Assembly (NCBI RefSeq): GCF_020523925.1
Contig: NZ_JAJAPW010000006.1
Location: forward strand, 62,001-126,000
Direction: 5' to 3'
DNA from: Neotamlana laminarinivorans
GTDB lineage: Bacteria; Bacteroidota; Bacteroidia; Flavobacteriales; Flavobacteriaceae
Length of the DNA stretch: 64,000 nucleotides
A program made the translations under genes and the position numbers. Positions 34,478 to 44,389 of the stretch are shown here, in pieces. Every line of letters begins with the position of its first letter. The stretch's first letter is position 1. The notes beneath the pieces were generated by a model. That model did no database searches. It had not been told where the DNA came from and saw only the letters and a program-made list of their open reading frames with translations.

Positions 34478-34951
34478 ATGTCTAAATTTAAAAAGAAAAA
34501 AGGAGGCGATTTGCCAGCAATTTCTACAGCATCGTTACCCGATATTGTATTCATGCTTTTATTCTTCTTTATGGTTGCCACTGTAATGAGGCAAAATACC
34601 TTAAAGATTGAAAATAATTTACCTTTTGCAGATCAAGTAGAAAAGTTAGATAAAAAAGATTTGGTAATGTATATTTATGCAGGTAAACCAAGTGCTAACT
34701 ACAAGCAATACGGTTCACAAGCAAGAATACAATTAAATGATGACTTTGCTAGCGTTAGTGAAATTGCATCATTTATAGCAGCAGAGCGTGCATCAAAACG
34801 TGAAGAATTAGTGCCATTTTTAACCACAGCGTTAAAAGTAGATGGCGAAACCAACATGGGTATTGTTGGTGATATTAAACAAGAACTACGTAAAGTTAAT
34901 GCTTTAAAAATTAATTATACTACTAAAAAAGGTAGTGTGCTTAACCAATAA
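34478..34951 (+). CDS. exbD: ExbD-family biopolymer transport protein (2)
   Basis: 157 residues with one N-terminal membrane helix after a basic KFKKKKGG start; the proton-relay aspartate is in STASLPDIVFMLLFFFMV. The periplasmic part matches the ExbD/TolR fold. Two different ExbD subunits in one operon is usual in flavobacteria. A strong terminator follows. Confidence 0.9.
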   Translation: MSKFKKKKGGDLPAISTASLPDIVFMLLFFFMVATVMRQNTLKIENNLPFADQVEKLDKKDLVMYIYAGKPSANYKQYGSQARIQLNDDFASVSEIASFIAAERASKREELVPFLTTALKVDGETNMGIVGDIKQELRKVNALKINYTTKKGSVLNQ

Positions 34952-34973
34952 TTTTACATTCTTAATTTTATTT

Positions 34974-35014
34974 AAAAGGCGTTTTGTATGTTTCAAAACG
35001 CCTTTTAATTTTTT
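34974..35014 (+). terminator. Terminator of the exbB-exbD operon
   Basis: AAAAGGCGTTTTG / CAAAACGCCTTTT perfect 13-bp arms followed by an AT-rich T stretch. The gap 34952-35273 otherwise holds only the small ORF at 35060. Confidence 0.88.
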
Positions 35015-35059
35015 AATTAACTATCTATTTATTTAAAGTATTAATTTATACGTAAAATT

Positions 35060-35218
35060 ATGAGAGTACTACTTATTACATTAAAATATACTTTTGTGGT
35101 TATACTTTTTTTGAATTTATTATGCTGCGAAGAAGAGAATGTTGAATGTGAAACAGAAACAGTATGCTATGGTGCCGGAAATTGTATAGAAAAGCCAATT
35201 TCAGGCAGCTGTTTTTAA
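35060..35218 (+). CDS. Small cysteine-rich exported peptide (52 aa)
   Basis: An ATG-to-TAA frame of 52 codons encoding a basic start and hydrophobic core (VLLITLKYTFVVILFLNLL), then CCEEENVE and a tail rich in cysteine (CETETVC, GNC, SGSCF). This looks like a lipoprotein or secreted peptide: the CC-EEE junction resembles an acidic flavobacterial surface-export signal, though the residue before the cysteine is not the usual Gly/Ala/Ser. Six cysteines in 52 residues is unusual for a random AT-rich frame. No family recognised. Confidence 0.5.
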   Translation: MRVLLITLKYTFVVILFLNLLCCEEENVECETETVCYGAGNCIEKPISGSCF

Positions 35219-35273
35219 CGGTTTAAAATTTCCATATAAAAAAACAACTTAATGATATACTTTTAGTTTATAA

Positions 35274-35957
35274 ATGAAGTATTTTTTTGCCTTTATATCT
35301 TCTCTGTTATTTTTTGAAGGATTGTCTCAAGAAGACAATTCAAATAAAGTTATAGATTCTTTATATAAAGAAGATCAGTTTTATGCTGCCATTACATATA
35401 ATGTGTTGAATAATGTCCCGGATGATTTATCTCAATCTGGTTTCTCTATTGGTTTTCATATTGGTTTTATAAAAGATATGCCAATAAATAAGCGTCGTAA
35501 TCTGGCTTTAGGTTTGGGTTTGGGTTATTCTACTAATTCATTTAATCAAAACTTATTGATAAATAAAGAAGTGGATAACTTTGTTTATGAGATTATAGAT
35601 GAAGATGATTTTATTAAAAATAAGTTTTCTAACCATTTAATTGAATTACCTATTGAATTTAGGTGGCGAACCTCTACAGCTACAGACTACAATTTTTGGC
35701 GTATATATGCAGGTTTTAAAGTTGGCTATATGCTTTTAAATAACACTAAATACAAGGGAGACTTAGGGGAAATTAAATACTCTAATATATCAGAATTTAA
35801 TAAATTTAGATATGGATTATATTTAAGTACTGGATATAGTACTTGGAATTTTTATGCTTATTATGGTCTAAAATCTGTTTTTAAAAACGCTACAATTGAT
35901 GAAAATAAGCTTGATATGAGTGATATTAAACTCGGTTTGATATTTTATATATTATAA
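35274..35957 (+). CDS. PorT-family outer membrane beta-barrel protein
   Basis: A 227-residue exported protein: short signal peptide (MKYFFAFISSLLFFEGLSQ) and an eight-strand-like barrel with alternating strands (SGFSIGFHIGFIKDM, NLALGLGLGYS, LIELPIEFRWRTS, WRIYAGFKVGYMLL). The FWRIYAGFKVGYM segment and position next to the ExbB/ExbD operon fit PorT-family proteins of flavobacteria. PorT itself is a type IX secretion component, but the family is broad and I do not claim this is that gene. It converges with the membrane protein at 35952, overlapping by 6 bp at the ends. Confidence 0.8.
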   Translation: MKYFFAFISSLLFFEGLSQEDNSNKVIDSLYKEDQFYAAITYNVLNNVPDDLSQSGFSIGFHIGFIKDMPINKRRNLALGLGLGYSTNSFNQNLLINKEVDNFVYEIIDEDDFIKNKFSNHLIELPIEFRWRTSTATDYNFWRIYAGFKVGYMLLNNTKYKGDLGEIKYSNISEFNKFRYGLYLSTGYSTWNFYAYYGLKSVFKNATIDENKLDMSDIKLGLIFYIL

Positions 35958-36557
35958 CCAATAATTTATTAATATAAGTTGTGGTATAAAACCGATAAAT
36001 AAACCAATAATTAACTCTATGTAGTTATGAGCTTTTTCATGAAGTCTAGATGTAGCAATAACACCTATTAACAAAAACATAAGAGCTATAGTAGCATTTA
36101 TATTTATGCTATAATGTATACTCAAAGCAATAAAAAACATACATAGCCCAGATATAGCTAACATGTGTATGCTAGCCTTAAAGTTAACAATTGCAAGCAC
36201 TATACACACCATTGTTGATATAAGTATGCCTAAAAAGAAGAAATACAACTCTAAATCTTGCGAAGGAGATAGAATATGCTTTAATATCATTAATATAATA
36301 ACACCATTTGCTATTAAAGGATAAACACGCTCTCTGGCTGTTTCCAATTTTATTGTGTTTACTTTGTTTAAAATTTTTAAAATAAAATAAATTAAAATTG
36401 GTAATAATATTGTTAATATAAACAATGCTATTAGCTTACCTTTTACAACGTTATATTGAAAATACCTTGGAGACTTAGAAAAATAAAAAATTACCCCAGC
36501 TATTGGCATAAATAAAGGGTGGAAAATATATGAGATGCTTTTTAATAGCTTATCCAT
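35952..36557 (-). CDS. Membrane protein translationally coupled to rpoN
   Basis: A 201-residue protein with about six hydrophobic helices. An RERVYPL segment and HEKAHNYIELIIGLFIGF near the C-terminus recall PAP2-like membrane phosphatases, but the complete PAP2 motifs are not visible, so I leave the function open. Its ATG overlaps the rpoN stop by one base (TAATG), indicating translational coupling. Confidence 0.8.
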   Translation of the reverse strand: MDKLLKSISYIFHPLFMPIAGVIFYFSKSPRYFQYNVVKGKLIALFILTILLPILIYFILKILNKVNTIKLETARERVYPLIANGVIILMILKHILSPSQDLELYFFFLGILISTMVCIVLAIVNFKASIHMLAISGLCMFFIALSIHYSININATIALMFLLIGVIATSRLHEKAHNYIELIIGLFIGFIPQLILINYWL

Positions 36558-38014
36558 TATATTTTTTTTCGGAGTCTGGCAACAGGAATATCTAATTGCT
36601 CTCTATATTTAGCTACAGTTCTCCTGGCAATAGGATAACCTTTTTCTTTTAGTATTGAAGCTAAAGTTTCATCTGTTAAAGGTTTCTTTTTATCTTCTTC
36701 TTCAATAACTGTTTCTAGTATTTTTTTAATCTCTCGAGTTGATACATCCTCTCCTTGATCATTTTTCATGGATTCGGAAAAGAATTCTTTTATTAATTTC
36801 GTACCATAAGGAGTATCAACATATTTGCTATTGGCAACTCTGGATACCGTTGAAACATCCATATTAATTTCGTCGGCAATATCTTTTAAAATCATAGGTT
36901 TTAAATTACGTTCGTCGCCTGTTAGAAAATAATCTTTTTGGTAGTGCATAATTGCACTCATAGTTACAAAAAGTGTTTGCTGACGTTGTTTAATGGCTTC
37001 TATAAACCATTTTGCAGCATCTAATTTTTGTTTAATAAAAACAATAGCATCTTTTTGCGATTTCGATTTGTCTTTAGAGTCTTTATAACCCTTAAGCATG
37101 TTGTTGTATTCACGTGATACATGCAGTTCTGGCGCATTTCTTCCATTAAGGGTTAGTTCTAATTCCCCATCAACAATTTTAATGGCAAAATCGGGCACTA
37201 TGTGTTCAACAATTTTATTGTTTCCAGCATATGAACCACCTGGTTTTGGGTTTAAATGTTCTATTTCCGAAATAGCGTCCTTTAGTTGTTCTTCAGTTAT
37301 ACTAAATTTTTGAAGTAATTTTTTGTAATGTTTCTTCGTGAATTGCTCAAAGGCATTATCTATTATATTTATAGCTAATTCTACTTGAGCAGTTTTGTTT
37401 TTTCGGTGTAGTTGTATGCTTAAGCATTCTTGTAAATTACGTGCACCTACACCTGCAGGATCTAATTGATGTACTATTTTTAAAACCTTTTCAATGTTTT
37501 CTTCGGTGGTATAAACATTTTGTGTAAAGGCTAAATCGTCCATAATGTCGCTTAAATTACGGCGTATGTAACCACTTTCATCTACACTACCAACTAAAAA
37601 TTCAGCAATATCACGTTCTTCTTCGTTAAGGCGATAGGTATTTAATTGATTTTTTAAATGTTGGGTAAACGATGTTCCTGCTGCGTATGGCATGGTTTTT
37701 TCTTCGTCGTCGCTGCTGTAATTATTAGCTTGGGTGCGATAATCAGGAATTTCATCATCGCTTAAATATTCATCAACATTTATTTCGTCGTTACCAATAG
37801 TTTCACTATCGTTAAAATCATCGGAAGAATTATCGAAATCTGTATCTAAATCATCATTTTTGTCTTTGCCTCCTTCTAGAGCTGGGTTTTCTTCAAGCTC
37901 TTGCTTTAAACGCTGTTCAAAAGCTTGTGTAGGCAATTGAATCAATTTCATTAATTGAATTTGCTGCGGCGATAGCTTTTGCGATAATTTAAATTGTAAA
38001 TGTTGTTTAAGCAT
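36557..38014 (-). CDS. rpoN: RNA polymerase sigma-54 factor
   Basis: A 485-residue alternative sigma factor. The activator-interacting region I is at the N-terminus (LKQHLQFKLSQKLSPQQIQLMKLI), followed by a very acidic linker (about 50-110), the core-binding region, the helix-turn-helix and the diagnostic RpoN box ARRTVAKYRE near the C-terminus. It recognises -24/-12 promoters with the help of AAA+ activators, none of which is encoded in this window. Confidence 0.96.
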   Translation of the reverse strand: MLKQHLQFKLSQKLSPQQIQLMKLIQLPTQAFEQRLKQELEENPALEGGKDKNDDLDTDFDNSSDDFNDSETIGNDEINVDEYLSDDEIPDYRTQANNYSSDDEEKTMPYAAGTSFTQHLKNQLNTYRLNEEERDIAEFLVGSVDESGYIRRNLSDIMDDLAFTQNVYTTEENIEKVLKIVHQLDPAGVGARNLQECLSIQLHRKNKTAQVELAINIIDNAFEQFTKKHYKKLLQKFSITEEQLKDAISEIEHLNPKPGGSYAGNNKIVEHIVPDFAIKIVDGELELTLNGRNAPELHVSREYNNMLKGYKDSKDKSKSQKDAIVFIKQKLDAAKWFIEAIKQRQQTLFVTMSAIMHYQKDYFLTGDERNLKPMILKDIADEINMDVSTVSRVANSKYVDTPYGTKLIKEFFSESMKNDQGEDVSTREIKKILETVIEEEDKKKPLTDETLASILKEKGYPIARRTVAKYREQLDIPVARLRKKI

Positions 38015-38036
38015 GACTAGATTTAAGGTAATTACT

Positions 38037-38044
38037 CAAATATA
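38037..38044 (-). promoter_or_regulatory. rpoN promoter, -7 element TATATTTG
   Basis: Perfect TAnnTTTG on the minus strand, 22 bases before the rpoN ATG. Confidence 0.6.
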
Positions 38045-38081
38045 TAAAAAAGCGGTAGCTTAACAAAGTATTGATGAACCT

Positions 38082-39515
38082 TTAAAATTCGGCATTTTGT
38101 GGTGTTCTAGGAAATGGTATTACATCGCGAATATTACTCATTCCAGTAGCGAACATTACCAAGCGCTCAAAGCCCAGACCAAAGCCAGAATGCACTGCTG
38201 TACCAAATTTACGTAAATCTAAATACCACCAAAGATCTTCTTCAGGAATATCTATAGCGGCCATTTTTTCTTTTAATATATCTAAACGTTCTTCACGTTG
38301 TGCGCCACCAACTATTTCTCCAATTCCAGGAAATAAAATATCCATGGCTCGAACTGTTTTTCCGTCATCATTTAAACGCATGTAAAATGCCTTTATATTT
38401 GCTGGGTAATCAAATAAAATAACAGGGCATTTAAAGTGTTTTTCAACTAAAAAACGTTCGTGTTCACTTTGTAAATCTGCGCCCCATTCGTCAATTATGT
38501 ATTTAAATTTTTTCTTTTTATTTGGTTTTGAGTTTCGAAGAATATCTATGGCTTCTGTATAACTTACACGCTTAAAGTTGTTTTCTGTAACAAAATTTAA
38601 CTTTTCAATTAAACTCATTGGGCTACGTTCGGCTTGCGGTTTTTTCTTGTCTTCATCTGCTAAACGTTTATCTAAAAAATCTAAATCTTCTTTATTATGC
38701 TCTAGTACATAGTTTATAACGGATTTCATGAAGTCTTCAGCTAAATCCATATTTCCTGCTAAATCCATAAAGGCTACTTCGGGTTCAATCATCCAAAATT
38801 CGGCTAAATGGCGTGAGGTATTTGAGTTTTCAGCCCTAAAAGTTGGTCCAAAAGTATAAACCTTACCAAGAGACATAGCATAGGTTTCGGCTTCTAATTG
38901 TCCGGAAACAGTCAGGTTAGTTTCTTTACCAAAAAAGTCTTGAGAATAATCAACCTTACCATCTTCTGTTTTAGGTGTATTGGCAACATTTAAATTGGTT
39001 ACTTGAAACATTTCGCCTGCACCTTCTGCATCGCTACCTGTAATTATTGGTGCATGCATGTAATAAAATCCGTTTTCGTTAAAGTATTTATGAATAGCAA
39101 ACGATAGAGAGGAGCGTAAGCGCATTACAGCACTAAAAGTATTGGTTCTTGTTCGTAAGTGTGCGTTTTCACGTAAAAACTCGAATGAATGTTTTTTAGG
39201 TTGAATAGGATAGGTTTCTGGATCTGAATCTCCTAAAACTTCAAGTTCTTTAACCTGTATTTCTATATTCTGACCTTTGCCTTGACTTTCTACTAAATCG
39301 CCTTTAATTTGAATGGCAGCTCCGGTTGTAATGCGTTTTAATAATGCTTCGTCAAAATTTTCAAAATCTACAACACATTGAATATTATTTATTGTGGAAC
39401 CATCGTTTAATGCAATAAACCTATTGGCTCTAAAGGTTCTAACCCAACCTTTAACTTCCACTTCTTGAAATAAAATGTCTTGGTTTAGTAATTCTGAAAC
39501 TGTTTTTGACTGCAT
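38082..39515 (-). CDS. asnS: Asparaginyl-tRNA synthetase
   Basis: Class II synthetase charging tRNA-Asn, 477 residues. N-terminal OB-fold (about 1-105), class II core with [25 protein letters not shown] (motif 2 region) and the motif 3 segment [16 protein letters not shown] near the end. The frame runs on to 39566, but homology starts at [10 protein letters not shown], so I use ATG 39515; an almost-consensus TATATTTA lies just upstream. Shorter and different from aspS in this window. Confidence 0.96.
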   Translation of the reverse strand: MQSKTVSELLNQDILFQEVEVKGWVRTFRANRFIALNDGSTINNIQCVVDFENFDEALLKRITTGAAIQIKGDLVESQGKGQNIEIQVKELEVLGDSDPETYPIQPKKHSFEFLRENAHLRTRTNTFSAVMRLRSSLSFAIHKYFNENGFYYMHAPIITGSDAEGAGEMFQVTNLNVANTPKTEDGKVDYSQDFFGKETNLTVSGQLEAETYAMSLGKVYTFGPTFRAENSNTSRHLAEFWMIEPEVAFMDLAGNMDLAEDFMKSVINYVLEHNKEDLDFLDKRLADEDKKKPQAERSPMSLIEKLNFVTENNFKRVSYTEAIDILRNSKPNKKKKFKYIIDEWGADLQSEHERFLVEKHFKCPVILFDYPANIKAFYMRLNDDGKTVRAMDILFPGIGEIVGGAQREERLDILKEKMAAIDIPEEDLWWYLDLRKFGTAVHSGFGLGFERLVMFATGMSNIRDVIPFPRTPQNAEF

Positions 39516-39572
39516 ATATTTTAAATTTAAAGTGTAAATATAAAAAAAGCATATATTTAAAACCAATAGCTT

Positions 39573-41960
39573 TTAAGCTTCTTCGTCTTCTTCTGGAATA
39601 ATTTTTAAGGAAGGCTCGCGTAAAACTTCTTTATTTGCAATACTTCGTTCCAATGATAATAAAAGTGATGGCAATAATAATAGGTTGGAAAGCATTGCAA
39701 AAAGCAAAGTTGCAGAAACTAATGCGCCTAGTGCCACTGTGCCTCCAAAATTTGAAATGGTAAACACAGAAAAACCAAAAAATAAAACTATTGATGTGTA
39801 AAACATGCTAACTCCGGTTTCGCGTAACGCACCGTAAACCGATGGTTTAATTTTCCAGTGATTAGCTTGCAATTCTTGGCGGTATTTTGCTAAAAAGTGT
39901 ATAGTATCATCTACAGAAATACCAAATGCAATGCTAAAAACTAAAATAGTAGATGGTTTTATTGGTACGCCTAAGTAACCCATTAAACCCGCAGTTACCA
40001 GTAATGGTAACAAGTTAGGTATTAATGATACCACAATCATTCTAAACGAACGAAACATGTAGGCCATAAATAAGGCTATCAATATTATAGCTAACGATAG
40101 TGAAATTGCTAGGTTTTTTACTAGATACTTGGTGCCTTTTTGAAATACAAGGGCTTTACCTGTTATGGTAACATTGTAACGTTCTTTAGGGAAAACTTTA
40201 TTTATTTTAGTTTGTATATCTTCTTCAATACGTTCCATTTTGTCGGTTCCAATATCCTTCATGAAAGTTGTTATTCTAGCATATTGACCAGTACTATCAA
40301 CAAAATTTTCAAGTAAATTTACTTTAGATGAAGAATTTTTTGCATAAGATAAAATAAAGCTATTTTCTTGCGAAGTTGGTAATTGGTAAAACTTAGGATT
40401 ACCATTGTAATAAGCTTGTTTAGAGTATTTTACTAAGCTAACTACAGATATCGGTCTTGAAAGTTCTGGAATTTCGTTAATTAAATCTTCCAGTTCATCC
40501 ATTCGTTTTAATGTTGATAGTTTTAAAACACCTTTTTTGCGTTTAGTATCAATAACAAACTCAAGTGGCATAATACCATTGAATTCTCGTTCAAAAAATC
40601 GAATATCGTTTACAAACTCCGATCCTTGTGGCATATCTTCAATTAAACTGCCTGAGATTTTTATTTGGTAAATACCTATCATGCTCACAATTAAAAGTAT
40701 AACTGCAATCATGTAAATTGTAATTCGGCGTTGTTTTACCATACATTCCATCCAGTTAACAAAACCACCAATCCAGCGTTTGTTTAAATGTTCTAAATGG
40801 CGTTCTTTTGGGTAAGGTAAAAAGGTGTAAATTATAGGAATAATAAGTAAGCAAAGAATAAAAATAGCAAGAATACTAAGCGATGCAACAATACCAAATT
40901 CTTTTAAAAGTTTACTTTCTGTTAAAATAAAAGTAGCAAAACCAGATGCTGTGGTAACGTTTGTCATTAATGTGGCATTACCAATTTTGGTAATTACACG
41001 TTGTAATGATTTTACTTTATTACCATGTAATTGTACTTCATGTTGGTATTTATTAATTAAGAAAATACAATTAGGTATACCAATAACGATAATTAGTGGT
41101 GGGATTAAAGCGGTTAAAACAGTAATTTCATAATTTAAAGCGCCAATAATACCTAATGTCCACATAACGCCAATAGACACAACTATTAGCGAAATAAAAG
41201 TAGCTCTAAATGATCTGAAAAAGAAAAAGAAAATAAGTGAGGTAACTAGTAATGCAGCTCCTACAAATTTACCAATTTCGTCAACGATATTTTGAGCATT
41301 TAAAGAGCGTATATAGGGCATACCAGATACACGAACATCTAAATTATTCTCACTTTCAAAGGTTTCAATTTTTTTAACTAGGTTATTTAAAACAAAGTTT
41401 TTTCTAGCTGAAGTATTTACTATTTCCTTTTTTAAGTAAATAGCAGTTCTAACAGTTTTTGTTTTGCTATTAAATAAAAAATTATCGTAAAACGGGTATT
41501 TTTTAAATAACTCCTCTTGTAATTTATTTATTTGGTTAACTGTTAATACAGAATCCTTGATAAACGATTCAAGTTTAAATTTTTGTTCATCAGAATCTTT
41601 TACAAGTTTTTTTAAGTCTTTAATAGAAACAACAGTTTCAACTTCATTATAGCTTTTAAAACTATTAGCAAGTGTATTCCAAGCATTTAATTTTTCTGGA
41701 GTGAATAAAGTACTGTCTTTAACACCTAGAATAATTAGGTTACCTTCTTCTCCGAAAATTTTCAAGAAATTGTTGTATGTAATATTTACAGCATGATCGT
41801 CTGGTAATAAATTAGCTTCTGTATTGCTAAAACGCATGTTTTTCCAATTGAGGCTGAAAAGAATTGTTACTAAAACAATGCTTACCAGAATAACAATTTT
41901 ATTGCGTAAAATTAATCTAGCAGTTACATCCCAGAAATCGTTTGTAAAGAGTTTTAACAT
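39573..41960 (-). CDS. RND/MMPL-family membrane exporter
   Basis: A 795-residue inner membrane protein of the RND superfamily (MMPL/HAE3-like). Two homologous halves each have one isolated helix, a large periplasmic loop and a block of five helices (blocks about 235-395 and 625-770). The membrane glycine/aspartate segment GISVDDTIHFLAKYR is characteristic of the second block. HAE3-type members often move lipids or hopanoids, but the substrate is not evident. No membrane-fusion or outer membrane partner gene is adjacent. Confidence 0.88.
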   Translation of the reverse strand: MLKLFTNDFWDVTARLILRNKIVILVSIVLVTILFSLNWKNMRFSNTEANLLPDDHAVNITYNNFLKIFGEEGNLIILGVKDSTLFTPEKLNAWNTLANSFKSYNEVETVVSIKDLKKLVKDSDEQKFKLESFIKDSVLTVNQINKLQEELFKKYPFYDNFLFNSKTKTVRTAIYLKKEIVNTSARKNFVLNNLVKKIETFESENNLDVRVSGMPYIRSLNAQNIVDEIGKFVGAALLVTSLIFFFFFRSFRATFISLIVVSIGVMWTLGIIGALNYEITVLTALIPPLIIVIGIPNCIFLINKYQHEVQLHGNKVKSLQRVITKIGNATLMTNVTTASGFATFILTESKLLKEFGIVASLSILAIFILCLLIIPIIYTFLPYPKERHLEHLNKRWIGGFVNWMECMVKQRRITIYMIAVILLIVSMIGIYQIKISGSLIEDMPQGSEFVNDIRFFEREFNGIMPLEFVIDTKRKKGVLKLSTLKRMDELEDLINEIPELSRPISVVSLVKYSKQAYYNGNPKFYQLPTSQENSFILSYAKNSSSKVNLLENFVDSTGQYARITTFMKDIGTDKMERIEEDIQTKINKVFPKERYNVTITGKALVFQKGTKYLVKNLAISLSLAIILIALFMAYMFRSFRMIVVSLIPNLLPLLVTAGLMGYLGVPIKPSTILVFSIAFGISVDDTIHFLAKYRQELQANHWKIKPSVYGALRETGVSMFYTSIVLFFGFSVFTISNFGGTVALGALVSATLLFAMLSNLLLLPSLLLSLERSIANKEVLREPSLKIIPEEDEEA

Positions 41961-42054
41961 ACCTTTTTTTGAAAGCTGCGCAAAGGTATAAAAAACAAAG
42001 TATTACTAATAGTATTAAGAAGCTAATTAACAAGGTTTTTTTACCAAAAGCTAA

Positions 42055-42390
42055 TTACCAGTTATCTTCTGTTTTTTTGAGGAGTATCGATACAGTAAAT
42101 ATTCTTCTGTCTAAACTTGTTTTTAGTTTTTTATTGTTTAATCTAGTATTAACATATTTCACTATTTTTTCATCTTTTGGTAAAACGTATTGTACATTAA
42201 TTTTATTTTTTTCATTTAGTTCAAACTTTATGGTAACCTTGGTGTCCTTTTTAAAATGTATATCTGGAACACTTAATAGTGAAGCAATTTTTGACCGTAA
42301 TATAAATTCAGGATCTATATTATTTGTAGTGTTTTTGTTTGAAGGTAAAGTAACTGTAAGGAAACAAATAATTAAAAATAATTTATGCAT
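42055..42390 (-). CDS. Small exported protein of unknown function
   Basis: A 111-residue protein with a probable signal peptide (MHKLFLIICFLTVTLPSN). The mature region has alternating beta segments (VTIKFELNEKNKINVQYVL, KYVNTRL, RIFTVSILLKK) vaguely reminiscent of a TonB C-terminal-like fold, a weak impression only. It overlaps a longer frame on the other strand, which lacks recognisable features; I prefer this one because of its signal peptide and position on the strand of neighbouring genes. Confidence 0.6.
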   Translation of the reverse strand: MHKLFLIICFLTVTLPSNKNTTNNIDPEFILRSKIASLLSVPDIHFKKDTKVTIKFELNEKNKINVQYVLPKDEKIVKYVNTRLNNKKLKTSLDRRIFTVSILLKKTEDNW

Positions 42391-42610
42391 AAATAAGATT
42401 TTAGGTTAAGTTATTTTGGTTTGTCAAAAATAATAACACAATAAAATCAACACTAAAAATGGGGTTTATCAAAAATTAAAAATAAGGTTATAAAACAGTT
42501 AATCTATAAATTTTATTCTCGCATTTTAAAGTTTGGCAAGCATTTTGTTTAATACTTAATGCGTATGCCGAAAAGCAAATAGAGTAGGCTCAAATTAAAA
42601 CCCCAATCCC

Positions 42611-43054
42611 ATGAATAATAAAATTACATTTTTAAGTTTTTGTTTTTTTGTACTTACATTTAGTGCTTTTGCACAAAAAAACGGATCAGAAAGTATTATT
42701 AGTAGAAATGCCATTATTAAAAAATACCATAACAAAAAGGAACTAAATGCATTACCAAAAGGAGAATTGTTAAATCTATATAGCGAACGTGTAGAAGCAC
42801 TTACACATCTTATTCCTTATTTAGCTTTTGCTTCAAAGCCTGGTATTGATATGGGAAATCTAGGTATACCAACTAGTAGTGCAAATGTTAAAAAATTTAC
42901 CCAACAACGAGAAACTACAACAGAGTATTTAGAAGACACGAAGGAATTTCATAAAGAAATTTTACCATATTCTGATACTAATAGACTTGTGGCGGCAGTT
43001 CTTTTTTACGAAGAAGTTATGAAATCTATTCACAATTATGAAGATTTTAATTGA
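42611..43054 (+). CDS. Exported protein of unknown function
   Basis: A 147-residue protein with a clear signal peptide (KITFLSFCFFVLTFSAFAQ) and a helical mature part (ALPKGELLNLYSERVEALTHLIPYLAF, LEDTKEFHKEIL). No domain recognised. The upstream gap 42391-42610 is AT-rich with no other feature. Confidence 0.7.
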   Translation: MNNKITFLSFCFFVLTFSAFAQKNGSESIISRNAIIKKYHNKKELNALPKGELLNLYSERVEALTHLIPYLAFASKPGIDMGNLGIPTSSANVKKFTQQRETTTEYLEDTKEFHKEILPYSDTNRLVAAVLFYEEVMKSIHNYEDFN

Positions 43055-43074
43055 TAATACCTAGCAGTAGGTTA

Positions 43075-44340
43075 TTACAATGAAATATTAAAAGTAAATT
43101 TTAATGCTATGTTATCATCAAGATTTTCTAAATGATATCCTCCATATCGATATGTTAAACTTAAACCGAAGCCAAAAAATAATTTGTTTAATTCTATACC
43201 AGATTCTGTATAGCCCTTATTTAATGAACTAAAACTGATATTTTCATGTTGTTCAGGTTTGCTTATATCTCCAACAGCGTATCTACTTATTAAAACTAGT
43301 TGTGGTTTAAAGCGCTGCGAAATATAAAAAGGTTTTAAAAAATGCTTAAATTGTATAGTAGCAAACTTATCAGAGAAAAATTCATTGAAATACATGGTTT
43401 CAAAGCTAGTTAAACCAGCTACAGAAAACCGTTGAAGTATAGTTTCTTTATTAATGTTATTCGGATAGGCATGATATAAATGAGTTAATGGAGCATTACC
43501 ATTTGTTAATCCTGAAACCAGAGTGATTTCTGAAAAAGCATTATCCTCATCACCAATTTTTATATTGGTTTTAAAATCTATTTTCGAGAAGTTAAAATCG
43601 CCTCCAAAAGCGTTTTTTATACTTTTAGTGTATTGCAAAGAAAATTTAGGGTAACCATGTTTGTGTGTTATATTTTCGTTAGTGGTTTTCCAAATATCAA
43701 AAGGACTCCAAGCTAGCGATGCTTTTGCAGTAGTTATATCAAAATTGCTATAGCTATTTCCATTTACATTAAAGTTATAATTGTATGTAGGTTCAATTTT
43801 ACTAACAGCAAACTGTGTTTCCAATAATAGTTTATTGTGTAATTCATGCTCTAAAGAAACAGATTTTGTTATGTGTTTGTGAAAAAGAGTAATATTTAAT
43901 AAACGGGGTTCAAAAAATTGAAAATGTCTTCCATCTGTAATGAATTTAGTACTACCAGTTTCTTGTAAATCGTCTGTGTAAGCTAAATTAATCCACGTAT
44001 TTGTACTTTCTAAAACTCGAAAACCTCCACCAATGCTATATTTAAATCTGTGATCTCTAAAACCATAAACAATGTAGCTATTTACGCGGTATTTTTCAGA
44101 AAAATCATCGTTTGTTAAAAAGCCTAAGCCAGTTCTAATCCCTTCGTATTGATTGTATTTTATAAGATATCTTAAGTCTAAGTTTAAGTATTTAGTAGGA
44201 AAGTAACCTTGACCAAGGTGTTGTAAAAATGCTTTTCTTTTTAACGAATCTTTTTTTATTACAACATTATCAGTTTCATATTGGCTTTGAGCAAAAAGAG
44301 CAAAAAGCATAAAAAACAAAAAAATACAACGTTTAAGCAT
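43075..44340 (-). CDS. DUF5686-like outer membrane barrel (short form)
   Basis: A 421-residue protein with a signal peptide (LKRCIFLFFMLFALFAQSQ) and a long beta-barrel-like region rich in alternating strands (NLDLRYLIKYNQYEGIRTGLG, KYSIGGGFRVL, LFFGFGLSLTYRYGG), ending in KFTFNISL with a terminal hydrophobic residue typical of outer membrane barrels. It resembles the C-terminal barrel of DUF5686 proteins, which usually carry an N-terminal carboxypeptidase-regulatory-like domain and are about twice as long; that domain is missing here. Immediately downstream of frr, beyond a terminator. Confidence 0.75.
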   Translation of the reverse strand: MLKRCIFLFFMLFALFAQSQYETDNVVIKKDSLKRKAFLQHLGQGYFPTKYLNLDLRYLIKYNQYEGIRTGLGFLTNDDFSEKYRVNSYIVYGFRDHRFKYSIGGGFRVLESTNTWINLAYTDDLQETGSTKFITDGRHFQFFEPRLLNITLFHKHITKSVSLEHELHNKLLLETQFAVSKIEPTYNYNFNVNGNSYSNFDITTAKASLAWSPFDIWKTTNENITHKHGYPKFSLQYTKSIKNAFGGDFNFSKIDFKTNIKIGDEDNAFSEITLVSGLTNGNAPLTHLYHAYPNNINKETILQRFSVAGLTSFETMYFNEFFSDKFATIQFKHFLKPFYISQRFKPQLVLISRYAVGDISKPEQHENISFSSLNKGYTESGIELNKLFFGFGLSLTYRYGGYHLENLDDNIALKFTFNISL

Positions 44341-44360
44341 TAAATTATATTGATGTCGTT

Positions 44361-44389
44361 AAAAAAAGCGACTTAAGGTCGCTTTTTTT
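44361..44389 (-). terminator. Terminator after frr
   Basis: AAAAAAAGCGAC / GTCGCTTTTTTT arms, overlapping the frr stop codon, between frr and the DUF5686-like gene. Confidence 0.85.

Noticed and set aside
41969-42409. 146-codon plus-strand frame
   Set aside because: It overlaps the minus-strand gene at 42055-42390, which has a signal peptide; the plus frame is the reverse of AT-rich coding DNA with no recognisable features.
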